Shown: positions 20,511 to 28,532 of the stretch, piece by piece
Layout of the letters: each line of letters starts with the position of its first letter
How positions within the stretch are numbered: the stretch's first letter is position 1
From: an uncultured Hyphomicrobiales bacterium
GTDB lineage: Bacteria > Pseudomonadota > Alphaproteobacteria > Rhizobiales > Xanthobacteraceae
DNA: 64,000 bases
Direction of reading: 5' to 3'
Assembly (NCBI GenBank): GCA_903878085.1
Contig: CAIRGJ010000008.1
Span: 1-64,000, forward strand
The notes under the pieces: generated by a model
The model's input: only the letters and a program-made list of their open reading frames with translations
The model's database searches: none
What the model was told of the DNA's origin: nothing
Program-made: the position numbers and the translations under genes

Positions 20511-21503
20511 TCAGGCGCCTGGCTGAATTTTGCCGTCGGCGGCCTGCGGCCAGATCGTGAACTTGTCGAACTCGGCTTCGAGACCCGCTTTGATGTAACG
20601 CGTCGACCGTTGCTGCCCGATATTGTGGATGTCTTCGTAGCAGGGCACATTCGGGTTGTTGTAAAGGATGCCGACCGGGATCGGATCCTGCAGCGAGGCG
20701 ATCTCGCGGGCCCGATTGATGTTCATCGGGTCGTGCCGCTCCTGCGTCTTGTAAACCTTGGACAGGTTCGGGCTGAGCGTCAGACCGTTTTCATGCGTCA
20801 GCAACAGCGTCCTGAGCGGATCCTGCATCCACGGCTCGAACGTGTTCGGCAGCCATTCCGGGCAACGCTGGATGATGCGGACGAACGAGAAGCCCTTGTG
20901 CTTAAAGGCCTTCGAGATGATGTCGTAGAGCACTTCGGGTATCCAGTCGACCGCTTGGGCAACGAAGGACACGTTCTGTACGCCGAGCGTCACCGTCAAC
21001 GGCTGCATCGCCTCGAGATAGCTACCGCCCGGCGTGGTGTTGCTCTTGGTCCCGCGCGGCGAGGTCGGCGACGCCTGCTTCTTGGTGAGACCATAGATCT
21101 GATTGTCGTGCAGCATCACCGTCATGTTCATGTTGTAGCGGATGGCGTGAATCCAATGTGCCGCGCCGATGCTGCAGCAGTCGCCATCGCCGGTATTGAC
21201 GAATACGTTGAGGTCCGGCCGCGCCATCTTGATGCCTTCGGCAACCGGCAGCGCGCGGCCGTGAATGCCGTGGAACCCGTAGGTCTTCATGTAATGCGGG
21301 AAACGGCTGGAGCAGCCGATGCCGGAAACGAACATCGTTTTCTCCGGCCGCAAATCCTCGTCGCGGCACAGCCGCTGCACCGCCGCGAGAATGGCGTTGT
21401 CGCCGCAGCCGGTGCACCAGCGCGGCACGCCGCTCTGATAATCCTCGAGCTCGTGATGCTGATCGTGCATCCGCAGGAGGCATTCGGTGGCATGAATGGT
21501 CAT
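20511..21503 (-). CDS. korB: 2-oxoacid:ferredoxin oxidoreductase beta subunit (KorB-like)
   Basis: The 330-residue product carries the thiamine diphosphate and [4Fe-4S] signatures of the beta subunit: WCTGCGDNAILAAVQ, SGIGCSSRFPHYM, NTGDGDCCSIGAAH and HDNQIYGLTKKQASPTS. The last motif is frequent in 2-oxoglutarate-specific enzymes, so 2-oxoglutarate is the likeliest substrate, converted to succinyl-CoA, CO2 and reduced ferredoxin. GAGG lies eight bases before the ATG at 21503. It starts 11 bp after the alpha subunit gene. A longer open frame upstream overlaps korA and is not used. Confidence 0.92.
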   Translation of the reverse strand: MTIHATECLLRMHDQHHELEDYQSGVPRWCTGCGDNAILAAVQRLCRDEDLRPEKTMFVSGIGCSSRFPHYMKTYGFHGIHGRALPVAEGIKMARPDLNVFVNTGDGDCCSIGAAHWIHAIRYNMNMTVMLHDNQIYGLTKKQASPTSPRGTKSNTTPGGSYLEAMQPLTVTLGVQNVSFVAQAVDWIPEVLYDIISKAFKHKGFSFVRIIQRCPEWLPNTFEPWMQDPLRTLLLTHENGLTLSPNLSKVYKTQERHDPMNINRAREIASLQDPIPVGILYNNPNVPCYEDIHNIGQQRSTRYIKAGLEAEFDKFTIWPQAADGKIQPGA

Positions 21504-21514
21504 GGTCGTTGCCT

Positions 21515-23425
21515 CTACTTTTTCTTCAGTTTTTCGAGCAGCACGCGCTCGATCGAATTCGGCTTGATCGGCTGGCCGCGCACTTCGCTCCAGCAATCGA
21601 CATCGATCAGGTAACGCGAGCGCAGCAGCATGGCGACCGCCGAATAACGGCGATTGCTCTCGTCGATGATCTCGTCGTTCGGGTCATCGCTCCAATTGCC
21701 TTCGATGGTGATAACCTTCTTGAAGCGCTGCATGATCTCCTTGATGCCCGGAGCCATCGGCTGCAGGAAGGTGAGATGCAGCGACGAGACCTTATGGCCT
21801 TGCTCGCGCAGGTTCGTCACGGCTTCCTCGATCGCGCCTTTGGTGCTGCCCCAGCCGATCACCAGCAGATCGCCTTTCGGATCGCCGAACACCGGCGGCG
21901 GCGTCAACGTCTTCTGCAGCGCGGCCAGCTTGTGACTGCGCGCGCGAAGGCTCCGTTCGTTGGTGTCGGGGTCATAGGCCACATGACTGAGCTCGTCATG
22001 CGCCAGCCCGGTCAAGGTATGCATGCCGCCGGGCTGCCCCGGGATGAAGCGGCGCGCCAAGCCGGTAACCGGATTCCAGTCGTAGGGCTTTTGCCCTTCC
22101 CCCACTTCGCTCTGATCGATCGGCGGCGCCAGCCAGGCCTCGCTGAATTGCGGCCGGGTGAACGGCGTCTGCGACGTCGCCAGGCTCGCATCGGAAAGCA
22201 CGACCACGACCATATTGAAGGTCTCGGCGATCTTGCGCGCGGTGATCACCGAATAAAAGCAATCCTCGATCGTACCGGGCGCGAGCACGACCTTGGGCGC
22301 GTCACCGTGACTGCCGAAGATCGACGTCATCAGATCGCCCTGCTCGACCTTGGTCGGCTGTCCGGTGCTGGGGCCGCCGCGCTGGACGTTGATGATGACG
22401 AGTGGAATCTCGCCCATCACCGCCAGTCCGATGCCTTCTTGCTTGAGCGAATAGCCGGGGCCGGACGTCACGGTGACGGCGCATTTGCCGGCATAGGACG
22501 CGCCGATCGCGAAGGTGCAGGCCGCGATCTCGTCCTCGGCCTGATGCACGATGCCGCCGACCTTCTCGAATGCGGCGCTAAGATAATGCGACACCGAGGT
22601 CGCCGGCGTGATCGGATACATCGCGCAGATTTCCATGCCGGAAGCGAGCACGCCGAGCGCCAGCGCGGTATTGCCGTCGATCACCATTTGCGGCTCGGTG
22701 CTACGGGTGGCCGGGATGCGATATTTGAACTCGAGGTTGCTTTCGGCCCAGTCAAACCCCGCGTTCAACAGCTTGACGTTCGACTCGATGACGCTGGCGT
22801 CCTTCTTGCCGAAGGTGCGGGCAATCTGGTCGCGGCCGAGTTGCAGATCGAAGCTATAGATGCTGCACAGCATGCCCAAGGCGAACATGTTCTTGCCGCG
22901 CTTGGCGTCGGCGACGATGGTGCGGCATTCGCGCTCCATCGGCGCTTCGATAACCTTGTAACCAGCCACCACCAGTTGATCGTGGGTCTCGACGTAGCTC
23001 GCGGCGATCCTGTTGTCGCGGCTCTCGCGCCACATGCTTTCTAGCAGAATGGTGCAGCCGGGCTTGAGCTCGCCGGTCCGGACGCGACCGAGCAGCACCT
23101 GCTCATTGAAGGCGATCACCAGGTCGGTTTCGTTGCCGCCATTGGTGACGGGACCCGACCCTAAACGGATGCGATTGCCGCTGCCGCCGGCGACGCTGCG
23201 GGCGGGCGGGCGGATTTCCGCGGGGATAATCTCGACGGTCCAGACGCCATTGCCCATCCGCGCGGCGATCGCGCCGAGAGCCTGGCCGCAGCGCTGGGCG
23301 CCCTCGCCGGAATCGCTGACGATCTCGACGATATGCCCGCTCAAGTTCTTTGCCGTCTTGCCGCGGGGAACGGCCGGCGCGGGTTTGTCCGCGGGAGGAC
23401 GGGTCTTGACTGCGGCTTCGGTCAT
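21515..23425 (-). CDS. korA: 2-oxoacid:ferredoxin oxidoreductase, fused gamma-alpha subunit (KorA-like)
   Basis: The product is 636 residues. The N-terminal gamma-type domain (HIVEIVSDSGEGAQRCGQAL to about residue 200) is fused to the alpha domain, which holds the thiamine-binding loop ICAMYPITPATSVSHYL and VTVTSGPGYSLKQEGIGLA. This fused form is typical of aerobic-type and beta-proteobacterial 2-oxoglutarate oxidoreductases. It forms the active site with KorB. The ATG at 23425 (MTEAAVKTRP) is chosen because the open frame upstream enters the 3' end of the flavoprotein gene. In anaerobic benzoate degraders such an enzyme regenerates reduced ferredoxin. Confidence 0.92.
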   Translation of the reverse strand: MTEAAVKTRPPADKPAPAVPRGKTAKNLSGHIVEIVSDSGEGAQRCGQALGAIAARMGNGVWTVEIIPAEIRPPARSVAGGSGNRIRLGSGPVTNGGNETDLVIAFNEQVLLGRVRTGELKPGCTILLESMWRESRDNRIAASYVETHDQLVVAGYKVIEAPMERECRTIVADAKRGKNMFALGMLCSIYSFDLQLGRDQIARTFGKKDASVIESNVKLLNAGFDWAESNLEFKYRIPATRSTEPQMVIDGNTALALGVLASGMEICAMYPITPATSVSHYLSAAFEKVGGIVHQAEDEIAACTFAIGASYAGKCAVTVTSGPGYSLKQEGIGLAVMGEIPLVIINVQRGGPSTGQPTKVEQGDLMTSIFGSHGDAPKVVLAPGTIEDCFYSVITARKIAETFNMVVVVLSDASLATSQTPFTRPQFSEAWLAPPIDQSEVGEGQKPYDWNPVTGLARRFIPGQPGGMHTLTGLAHDELSHVAYDPDTNERSLRARSHKLAALQKTLTPPPVFGDPKGDLLVIGWGSTKGAIEEAVTNLREQGHKVSSLHLTFLQPMAPGIKEIMQRFKKVITIEGNWSDDPNDEIIDESNRRYSAVAMLLRSRYLIDVDCWSEVRGQPIKPNSIERVLLEKLKKK

Positions 23426-23447
23426 GGTCTCGTTCACCTTGCTAGCT

Positions 23448-24950
23448 TTAGGCGGCGCGGATGCGCGCGAAGTTGCGTTCGCGCAGATCGATGCCGAAGA
23501 ACGTCTCGATGCCGGCTTCGCCGACACTGCCGGTTTCGATATCGCGAATTCTCAAATAGTCTTTCATGCCGCGCGCGGCCTTGCGGCCAGCGCCCATCGC
23601 TTCAATCACGGTGGCGGCGCCGGTGACGATGTCGCCGCCGGCGAATACGCCAGCCATCGAAGTCGCCAGATCGTCGCCGGCGGCGAGATAGCCGCGCTTG
23701 TTGAGGCGAAGATGCGACGTTTGCCCGATGATCGGGTTAGCGTTCGTTCCGATCGCGAACACTACCTGATCGGTCTCGAATTCGAACTCGCTACCCTTCA
23801 CCGGGATCGGACGCCGGCGCCCAGATTCGTCCGGCTCGCCGAGTTCCATTTTAATGCAGCGCATGGCGCGGACATTGCCTTTGCCATCGTCAAGAATTTC
23901 GACCGGGGCGGTGAGCCAATGGAATTCAACGCCCTCTTCCTCGGCGTGATGAACCTCTTCGGCGCGTGCCGGGCATTCCGTCCGCGACCGGCGATAGATG
24001 CAGTACACTTTCTCGGCGCCTAGCCGCAGGGAGACGCGCATGGCGTCCATGGCGGTGTTGCCGGCGCCGATCACGGCGACGCGCTTGCCGAGCGGCAGCG
24101 GCGTGTCGTAATTTGGAAATTCCTTCGCCCGCATCAAGTTGCAACGGGTCAGCAACTCATTGGCGGACAGTACGCCGTTGAGTGAATCGCCCGGGATGCC
24201 GAGCATCGACGGATAGCCGGCGCCGGTGCCGATGAAGACGGCATCGTAGCCGAGCTCGTTACGCATCTGTTCGATAGTGAATAGACGGCCAACCAGCGTA
24301 TTGCATTCGAACTTAACGCCGAGTTTGCGCAGATTTTCGATTTCCGCGTCGACCACCGTGTTGGGGAGGCGGAAATCCGGGATGCCGTATTTGAGCACGC
24401 CGCCGGCCTGATGGAAGGCCTCGAAAACCGTCACGTCACATCCGGCTTTGGCCATGTCCGCCGCACAGGCCATGCCGGCCGGTCCTGACCCGACAATTCC
24501 GATCTTATAGCCGCTCGGCTCGATATGCGGAACGTTGCTCCATTTTTCCTTGATGGCATAGTCGCCGACCCAGCGTTCGAGGCGGCCGATCGCCACCGGC
24601 TCAAGCGACTCGCCGACCACGCAGACGCCCTCGCATTGCGTTTCCTGCGGGCAGACGCGGCCACACACCGCCGCCAAGAGATTGCTGGCGGTGATGACGT
24701 TATAGGCGCCGCGAAAATCTTTGGCGCTAATCGCCTCGATGAATTTCGGGATATTGATATTAACCGGGCAACCAGCGACGCAGGCTGGGTCAGGACACAA
24801 CAGGCATCGCTCCGACTCGTTGAGCGCCTGTTCCAGAGTGTAACCGCAGTTCACTTCCTCAAAATTCTTCACCCGTATCAGCGGATCTTGTTCGCGCACA
24901 GGAGTCCGTAGCTGTGGAATGCTTCGGATCGTTTTCTTCTTTTTGGCCAT
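23448..24950 (-). CDS. NADPH-dependent flavoprotein NfnB-like (glutamate synthase small-chain family)
   Basis: The 500-residue product has the N-terminal double cysteine domain of glutamate synthase beta-like proteins (CLLCPDPACVAGCPVNINIP and AVCGRVCPQETQCEGVC), expected to bind two [4Fe-4S] clusters. FAD and NAD(P) sites follow (IGIVGSGPAGMACAADMAKAG; VAVIGAGNTAMDAMRVSLRLG). The upstream gene encodes an NfnA-like partner, so the pair resembles the NADH-dependent ferredoxin:NADP+ oxidoreductase NfnAB rather than a glutamate synthase, whose large chain is absent. It would couple ferredoxin produced or used by Kor to NAD(P)H. Confidence 0.85.
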   Translation of the reverse strand: MAKKKKTIRSIPQLRTPVREQDPLIRVKNFEEVNCGYTLEQALNESERCLLCPDPACVAGCPVNINIPKFIEAISAKDFRGAYNVITASNLLAAVCGRVCPQETQCEGVCVVGESLEPVAIGRLERWVGDYAIKEKWSNVPHIEPSGYKIGIVGSGPAGMACAADMAKAGCDVTVFEAFHQAGGVLKYGIPDFRLPNTVVDAEIENLRKLGVKFECNTLVGRLFTIEQMRNELGYDAVFIGTGAGYPSMLGIPGDSLNGVLSANELLTRCNLMRAKEFPNYDTPLPLGKRVAVIGAGNTAMDAMRVSLRLGAEKVYCIYRRSRTECPARAEEVHHAEEEGVEFHWLTAPVEILDDGKGNVRAMRCIKMELGEPDESGRRRPIPVKGSEFEFETDQVVFAIGTNANPIIGQTSHLRLNKRGYLAAGDDLATSMAGVFAGGDIVTGAATVIEAMGAGRKAARGMKDYLRIRDIETGSVGEAGIETFFGIDLRERNFARIRAA

Positions 24951-25050
24951 GCTGCAAACCCCGATTGCAAATCCCGTGCGACGAGCCGGCTATCTCGAAG
25001 TTGCCGATGGCCGGCCGATCGTAAGCCGGCCCGTTTGATACAGGCTCACG

Positions 25051-26001
25051 TTACCCTCCCAGCGTTTCTTCAAACGGATCGGGTAAGTCCATCGGCGAAT
25101 TGGCCACCCCACGACCCTTCAGGACCGGAGGGGCTTGATTCATCATTCGGCAGTGTTCCGACCAGCGGTCCAGGGCAGCTTTTTCCTCTTCGCGATATCG
25201 CTTGAGGCGCATCATCAGATCGTTGAAGTCGACTTTATGACCGTCGAAATCGGGACCATCGACGCATGCAAACTTTACTTCATCGCCGATTTTGACCCGG
25301 CAGCCGCCGCACATCCCGGTGCCATCGACCATGATCGGATTGAGGCTGACGATCGTCTTGATCGCATGCGGGCGCGTGACCTCGGCGCAGGCCTTCATCA
25401 TGATGGGCGGACCAATCGCGACAACTTCGTCGATGTTGCTATGTCCCGCGATGGCATGCTTGATGCCATCGCTGACGAAGCCTTTCATGCCGGCAGAGCC
25501 GTCATCGGTGCACAGAATTAGTTCATCGCAGCAGGCCCGAAATTTTTCCTCCCAGAAAACCAGATCCTTGGTACGAAATCCAAGAATGCCGATCACATAG
25601 GCGCCATTTTCTTTGAACCCGCGGGCCTGCGGGAAGATAGGCGCGACGCCCAGACCGCCGCCAACGCAGACGACCTTTTTCTTTCCTGCAAGTGGGCTTG
25701 GCACTCCCATGGGCCCAACCAGCCCATAGAGAGTGGTCCCTACCTGACAGAGCTGCTGCATCTCCTTGGTCGATTTCCCGACCGCCTGGACGACCAAGGT
25801 CACCGTTCCCTTGTCGCGGTCGAAGTCAGCGATGGTCAGAGGAATCCGTTCGCCGGACTCGTGCGACATCACAATGACGAATTGGCCTGGCTGTGCGGCT
25901 CTTGCCATCAACGGATGGCGGATGACCAAGGAATAGGTCACGTCGGAAAAATCTTCACGGGCCAGAATAGTGAAACCGGCCCCAGCATTGACGTCGAGCA
26001 T
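25051..26001 (-). CDS. NfnA-like FAD/NAD- and [2Fe-2S]-binding subunit (sulfide dehydrogenase/dihydroorotate dehydrogenase electron-transfer family)
   Basis: The product is 316 residues. It shows the ferredoxin-reductase-type FAD domain (QPGQFVIVMSHESGERIPLT), an NAD-binding loop (VVCVGGGLGVAPIFPQA) and the [2Fe-2S] cysteines in GTGMCGGCRVKIG and KFACVDGPDFDGH. In NfnAB this small subunit binds FAD and exchanges electrons with NADH. The ATG at 26001 is chosen; the frame is open to 26058. It is the first gene of the operon, and an FNR/FixK-like box is centred 75 bp upstream. A C-terminal extension (about residues 270-316) with several basic and acidic clusters is longer than I expect for the family. 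Confidence 0.85.
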   Translation of the reverse strand: MLDVNAGAGFTILAREDFSDVTYSLVIRHPLMARAAQPGQFVIVMSHESGERIPLTIADFDRDKGTVTLVVQAVGKSTKEMQQLCQVGTTLYGLVGPMGVPSPLAGKKKVVCVGGGLGVAPIFPQARGFKENGAYVIGILGFRTKDLVFWEEKFRACCDELILCTDDGSAGMKGFVSDGIKHAIAGHSNIDEVVAIGPPIMMKACAEVTRPHAIKTIVSLNPIMVDGTGMCGGCRVKIGDEVKFACVDGPDFDGHKVDFNDLMMRLKRYREEEKAALDRWSEHCRMMNQAPPVLKGRGVANSPMDLPDPFEETLGG

Positions 26002-26069
26002 CGATTCACCCGCGTTTGCGAGTTGCAGATTGAACAAAGAACTAATCGACGATCGCACCTGCTGCCGCT

Positions 26070-26083
26070 TTGATATAGCTCAA
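26070..26083. promoter_or_regulatory. FNR/FixK-type box between nfnA-like gene and hemerythrin gene
   Basis: TTGATATAGCTCAA fits TTGAT-N4-ATCAA with one mismatch. It is centred about 75 bp before nfnA (minus) and 88 bp before the hemerythrin gene (plus), so a site near -41 is possible for either or both. Confidence 0.6.
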
Positions 26084-26164
26084 AGTCCGTCGCTTAATTG
26101 GCACTAGGATTTATTTTCAATCCGATCATGAATCGCGAGGACGACGCGTCGTCGAGATCGAACC

Positions 26165-26737
26165 ATGACAAAGATTATCGGGGTGCTGCTTGAAGAGCAC
26201 CGCAACATCAAGAGACTGCTTCACGTTTTGGAGCAGGAATTGAACGTCTTCGATCACAGCGATCGACCGGATTACGAAATTTTGCAGGCGATCATCGATT
26301 ATTTCCAGGATTTCCCCGAGATCTGCCATCATCCGAAAGAGGATATGGTTTTCGCCAAGCTGAAAGTGCGAGAACCGGCTGTCGCGGAACGCATTGGCGA
26401 CGCGGAAGTCGAGCATTGCGTTGAGACCGAGCGCCTGCGCAATCTTGCTCTGGCGGTCGAGGATGTCCTGGCCGGCCGCGAGTTCCTGCGCAAAGACTTT
26501 CATAATGTCGTGCAGGACTTCATTGAGCATCAGCGCCGGCACATGGATAAGGAAGAGAACCTCCTGTTTCCTGCCGCCGCCAAGGCCTTGCGGGATGAAG
26601 ATTGGGCTGAAATCGATGCCCGCATGAACGACAGGAAGAATCCGTTGTTCGACGGCGCGGTCGATAATAAATTTCGTGCTCTGGAAAAAACGATTCTGCG
26701 GTGGGAACGCGAAACGCAGGCAAATCGCGTCATCTGA
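26165..26737 (+). CDS. Hemerythrin HHE-domain protein
   Basis: The 190-residue product has the metal-ligand pattern of bacterial hemerythrin-like proteins: LLEEHRNIKRLLHVLE near residue 10, EICHHPKEDMVFAKL near residue 57, and FIEHQRRHMDKEENLLFP near residue 120. It should bind a non-heme diiron site and may sense or carry O2 or handle NO. The last third is charged and not recognised. It is divergent from the Nfn-Kor operon and shares an FNR/FixK-like box with it, which points to expression at low oxygen. Confidence 0.88.
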   Translation: MTKIIGVLLEEHRNIKRLLHVLEQELNVFDHSDRPDYEILQAIIDYFQDFPEICHHPKEDMVFAKLKVREPAVAERIGDAEVEHCVETERLRNLALAVEDVLAGREFLRKDFHNVVQDFIEHQRRHMDKEENLLFPAAAKALRDEDWAEIDARMNDRKNPLFDGAVDNKFRALEKTILRWERETQANRVI

Positions 26738-26808
26738 GATCGCACCGCTCTAATCATTTCAAAAATTAGATACTGCTGCGCGCGCGCATGAGCCCAGTTC
26801 GCACGCGC

Positions 26809-26903
26809 CTATATAAAAAATATGCGGTGCTCGGCGCTGTTTTGACTTGAGAAAGCGGGCCTTTTCTCAAATCGCATCGAAATAATGTATAGAAAAAATG
26901 TAC
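26809..26903. promoter_or_regulatory. Pair of 17-bp upstream activator sites (A and B) for sigma-54 promoter P1
   Basis: Site A (26809-26825) is CTATATAAAAAATATGC and site B (26887-26903) is GTATAGAAAAAATGTAC. They fit GTATA-N7-TATAC loosely, as two arms of a palindrome around an A tract. They begin 182 and 104 bp upstream of the -24 element at 26991. The pair in front of P2 has the same spacing to the base. An NtrC-type activator is encoded at 31276-32712. Confidence 0.7.
26847..26870. repeat. Inverted repeat TTGAGAAA-N8-TTTCTCAA
   Basis: Perfect 8-bp arms with an 8-bp spacer lie between activator sites A and B. It has no counterpart at the equivalent place upstream of P2. It could be an operator or an RNA hairpin at the end of the hemerythrin transcript; there is no T run after it. 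Confidence 0.5.
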
Positions 26904-26990
26904 TTCGGCTGGCCGCTAGCGCCGGCGCCGCGTCCCGTCTCATCGCACAACCATCTGCAAATCATAGAGAAAAAGCCGCCGGCCACGCCG

Positions 26991-27005
26991 TGGCATGGCG
27001 CTTGC
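26991..27005 (+). promoter_or_regulatory. Sigma-54 promoter P1
   Basis: TGGCATGGCGCTTGC matches TGGCACG-N4-TTGC with one mismatch and has exact GG-N10-GC spacing. It lies 44 bp before the ATG of the first receiver gene. Confidence 0.82.
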
Positions 27006-27020
27006 TGAATAGTCAGCAAG
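27001..27020. repeat. Perfect inverted repeat over the -12 element and start region of P1
   Basis: CTTGCTGA-ATAG-TCAGCAAG has 8-bp arms and a 4-bp spacer, and its left arm contains the TTGC of the -12 element. It could be a repressor site or a 5' mRNA hairpin. Confidence 0.6.
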
Positions 27021-27049
27021 ATCCATGACTGCCAAGCAAGGTGGCCAAA

Positions 27050-27481
27050 ATGACCGAAAAAAACAGAATTCTCATCGTCGATGACGACGAAGTGGTGCGC
27101 CGGAGCTACCTGCGCTCGTTGGAAGGCATCTCCTGCAATGTCGCGGCCGCCAGCGATGGCGAAGAGGCGCTGCAGACGATGGAAGCGAATCCATTCGACG
27201 TCGTGTTGCTCGATATGCGCATGCCTGGCCAGGACGGAATGTCGGTGCTGCGCACCATCAAGCAAAAATGGCCCGATAGCGAGGTGGTGATCATCACCGG
27301 CTATCCGACCGTGGATAGCGCCAAGGAAGCGGTGCGGCTCGGGGCTTACGACTACGTCGCCAAGCCGGTCGGCCCGCAAGACGTCATCAATATCACCGAC
27401 GGCGCGATTTCGCGCAAACAATGGGCACTACGGCGCGTGCCGGAAGAATCGGACGCAGCAAATGGCAGCTGCGCGGCCTGA
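27050..27481 (+). CDS. Single-domain response regulator
   Basis: The 143-residue product is a receiver domain with the acidic pocket (ILIVDDDEVV), phosphoacceptor aspartate in VVLLDMRMPG (about D55), threonine in VVIITGYP and lysine in YVAKPVGP. After residue 120 only a short tail (about 20 residues) follows, with no output domain. GGTGG lies just before the ATG at 27050; a GTG at 27041 is possible. It is the first gene behind sigma-54 promoter P1 and is followed after 60 bp by a receiver fused to a membrane domain. It may act as a phosphate shuttle or by protein contact. Confidence 0.88.
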   Translation: MTEKNRILIVDDDEVVRRSYLRSLEGISCNVAAASDGEEALQTMEANPFDVVLLDMRMPGQDGMSVLRTIKQKWPDSEVVIITGYPTVDSAKEAVRLGAYDYVAKPVGPQDVINITDGAISRKQWALRRVPEESDAANGSCAA

Positions 27482-27541
27482 CGAACAGATGCATTCAAGC
27501 TGAAAACACGACACCAAAGAGCATTCAAATAGGAGAAGACC

Positions 27542-28267
27542 ATGACCGCATCACGCAAAGTACTTGTCGTCGACGACGATCCGGCCGTCCGCAAAAGCAT
27601 CGACCGGGTTCTCACGGGCAAAGGTTACGCCGTCATCACCGCCGAAAACGGTGAAGATGCAATGCGTAAGCTGAATGAGGAAAAATACGACCTCGTTTAT
27701 ACCGACATCCGCATGCCTGGAATGAGCGGGCTCGAGGTGGCCGAACAGGTCAAGGCGCGACGGCCGTGGACCCCAGTGGTGATCATCACCGGCTATGGCA
27801 CCGATGCCGCCGAAGCTCGTGCCAAGGCTGCCGGCGTCTCGAGCTTCATGCACAAACCGCTGTCTCCCGATATGATCGAAGATAGCGCCCGCGATGCCCT
27901 CGCAGCGCCCGCGGTTGCGGCCAATGTGATGGTTTTGCCGGTTGCCACCGAGGCGCCCTTGGCCGAACCGGCCGTCACGGGAAGCGCCCTGAAGAATATC
28001 GCCCTGTTCTTCGCCGCGCCTTTCATTGGCTTGGCCTACATCATCGCGCTTCCGCTCGTCGGCCTCGGCGTCTTTGCGGTGCTGGCGGCTCGCGCCGCGA
28101 GCAAATTCGAAGCGGTGCGGACCGTCGCCCGGGCACTGCGGCACATCGGGATGTTCATCGCGGCGCCGTTCATCGCACTGGCCTATGTCGTCACCTTCCC
28201 CTTCATCGGTCTCGGCTTGTTGATGTGGATGGCAGGCAAGGCCGCGGTCGCGCGGATCAAATCCTAA
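27542..28267 (+). CDS. Response regulator receiver fused to a C-terminal membrane domain
   Basis: The product is 241 residues. Residues 1-118 are a complete receiver (LVVDDDPAV, LVYTDIRMPG with D55, VVIITGYGTD, FMHKPLSPD). A linker (119-150) leads to two long hydrophobic segments (about 152-184 and 202-231), each built on the same pattern (AAPFIGLAYIIALPLVGLG; AAPFIALAYVVTFPFIGLG). The membrane part therefore looks like an internal duplication. A membrane-embedded output domain on a receiver is rare and I do not recognise the family. GGAG precedes the ATG. A strong terminator follows, and the next gene encodes a receiver-less paralogue. Confidence 0.85.
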   Translation: MTASRKVLVVDDDPAVRKSIDRVLTGKGYAVITAENGEDAMRKLNEEKYDLVYTDIRMPGMSGLEVAEQVKARRPWTPVVIITGYGTDAAEARAKAAGVSSFMHKPLSPDMIEDSARDALAAPAVAANVMVLPVATEAPLAEPAVTGSALKNIALFFAAPFIGLAYIIALPLVGLGVFAVLAARAASKFEAVRTVARALRHIGMFIAAPFIALAYVVTFPFIGLGLLMWMAGKAAVARIKS

Positions 28268-28310
28268 ATGCACATGGTAACTGCCGTCCCCGCGGACGGG
28301 CGATGGCTGA

Positions 28311-28337
28311 GGCCGGGGAATTTCCCCGGCCTTTTTT
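28311..28337 (+). terminator. Rho-independent terminator after the receiver-membrane gene
   Basis: GGCCGGGG and CCCCGGCC flank AATTT and are followed by TTTTTT. It ends the P1 transcript about 45 bp after the stop codon. Confidence 0.9.
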
Positions 28338-28350
28338 GTCGGGCGCCGGT

Positions 28351-28445
28351 GTATAGCAAAAATATGCGCCGGGAAAATCTAGCAAGTCATTGTAAATACT
28401 AGATAATAATCGACGCCGCCGCTGATCTGTATAAGAAAATCATAC
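28351..28445. promoter_or_regulatory. Pair of 17-bp upstream activator sites (C and D) for sigma-54 promoter P2
   Basis: Site C (28351-28367) is GTATAGCAAAAATATGC and site D (28429-28445) is GTATAAGAAAATCATAC. They begin 182 and 104 bp upstream of the -24 element at 28533, exactly as sites A and B do for P1. Site C shares 14 of 17 bases with site A. Confidence 0.72.
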
Positions 28446-28532
28446 CTCAACGCTGCCGCCGCGATCCCATCGGCGCCGGAAATATGAGCTAAGTATCTGA
28501 AATAATTTAATTAATTCTGCGCGGCCAAGCGC

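Noticed and set aside
23448-24950. Glutamate synthase small subunit gltD
   Set aside because: No large subunit gene nearby; the adjacent NfnA-like gene and the kor genes favour an Nfn-type role.
26096-26112. Possible sigma-54 site (TTGGCACTAGGATTTAT) before the hemerythrin gene
   Set aside because: The -12 GC is missing at the required distance.
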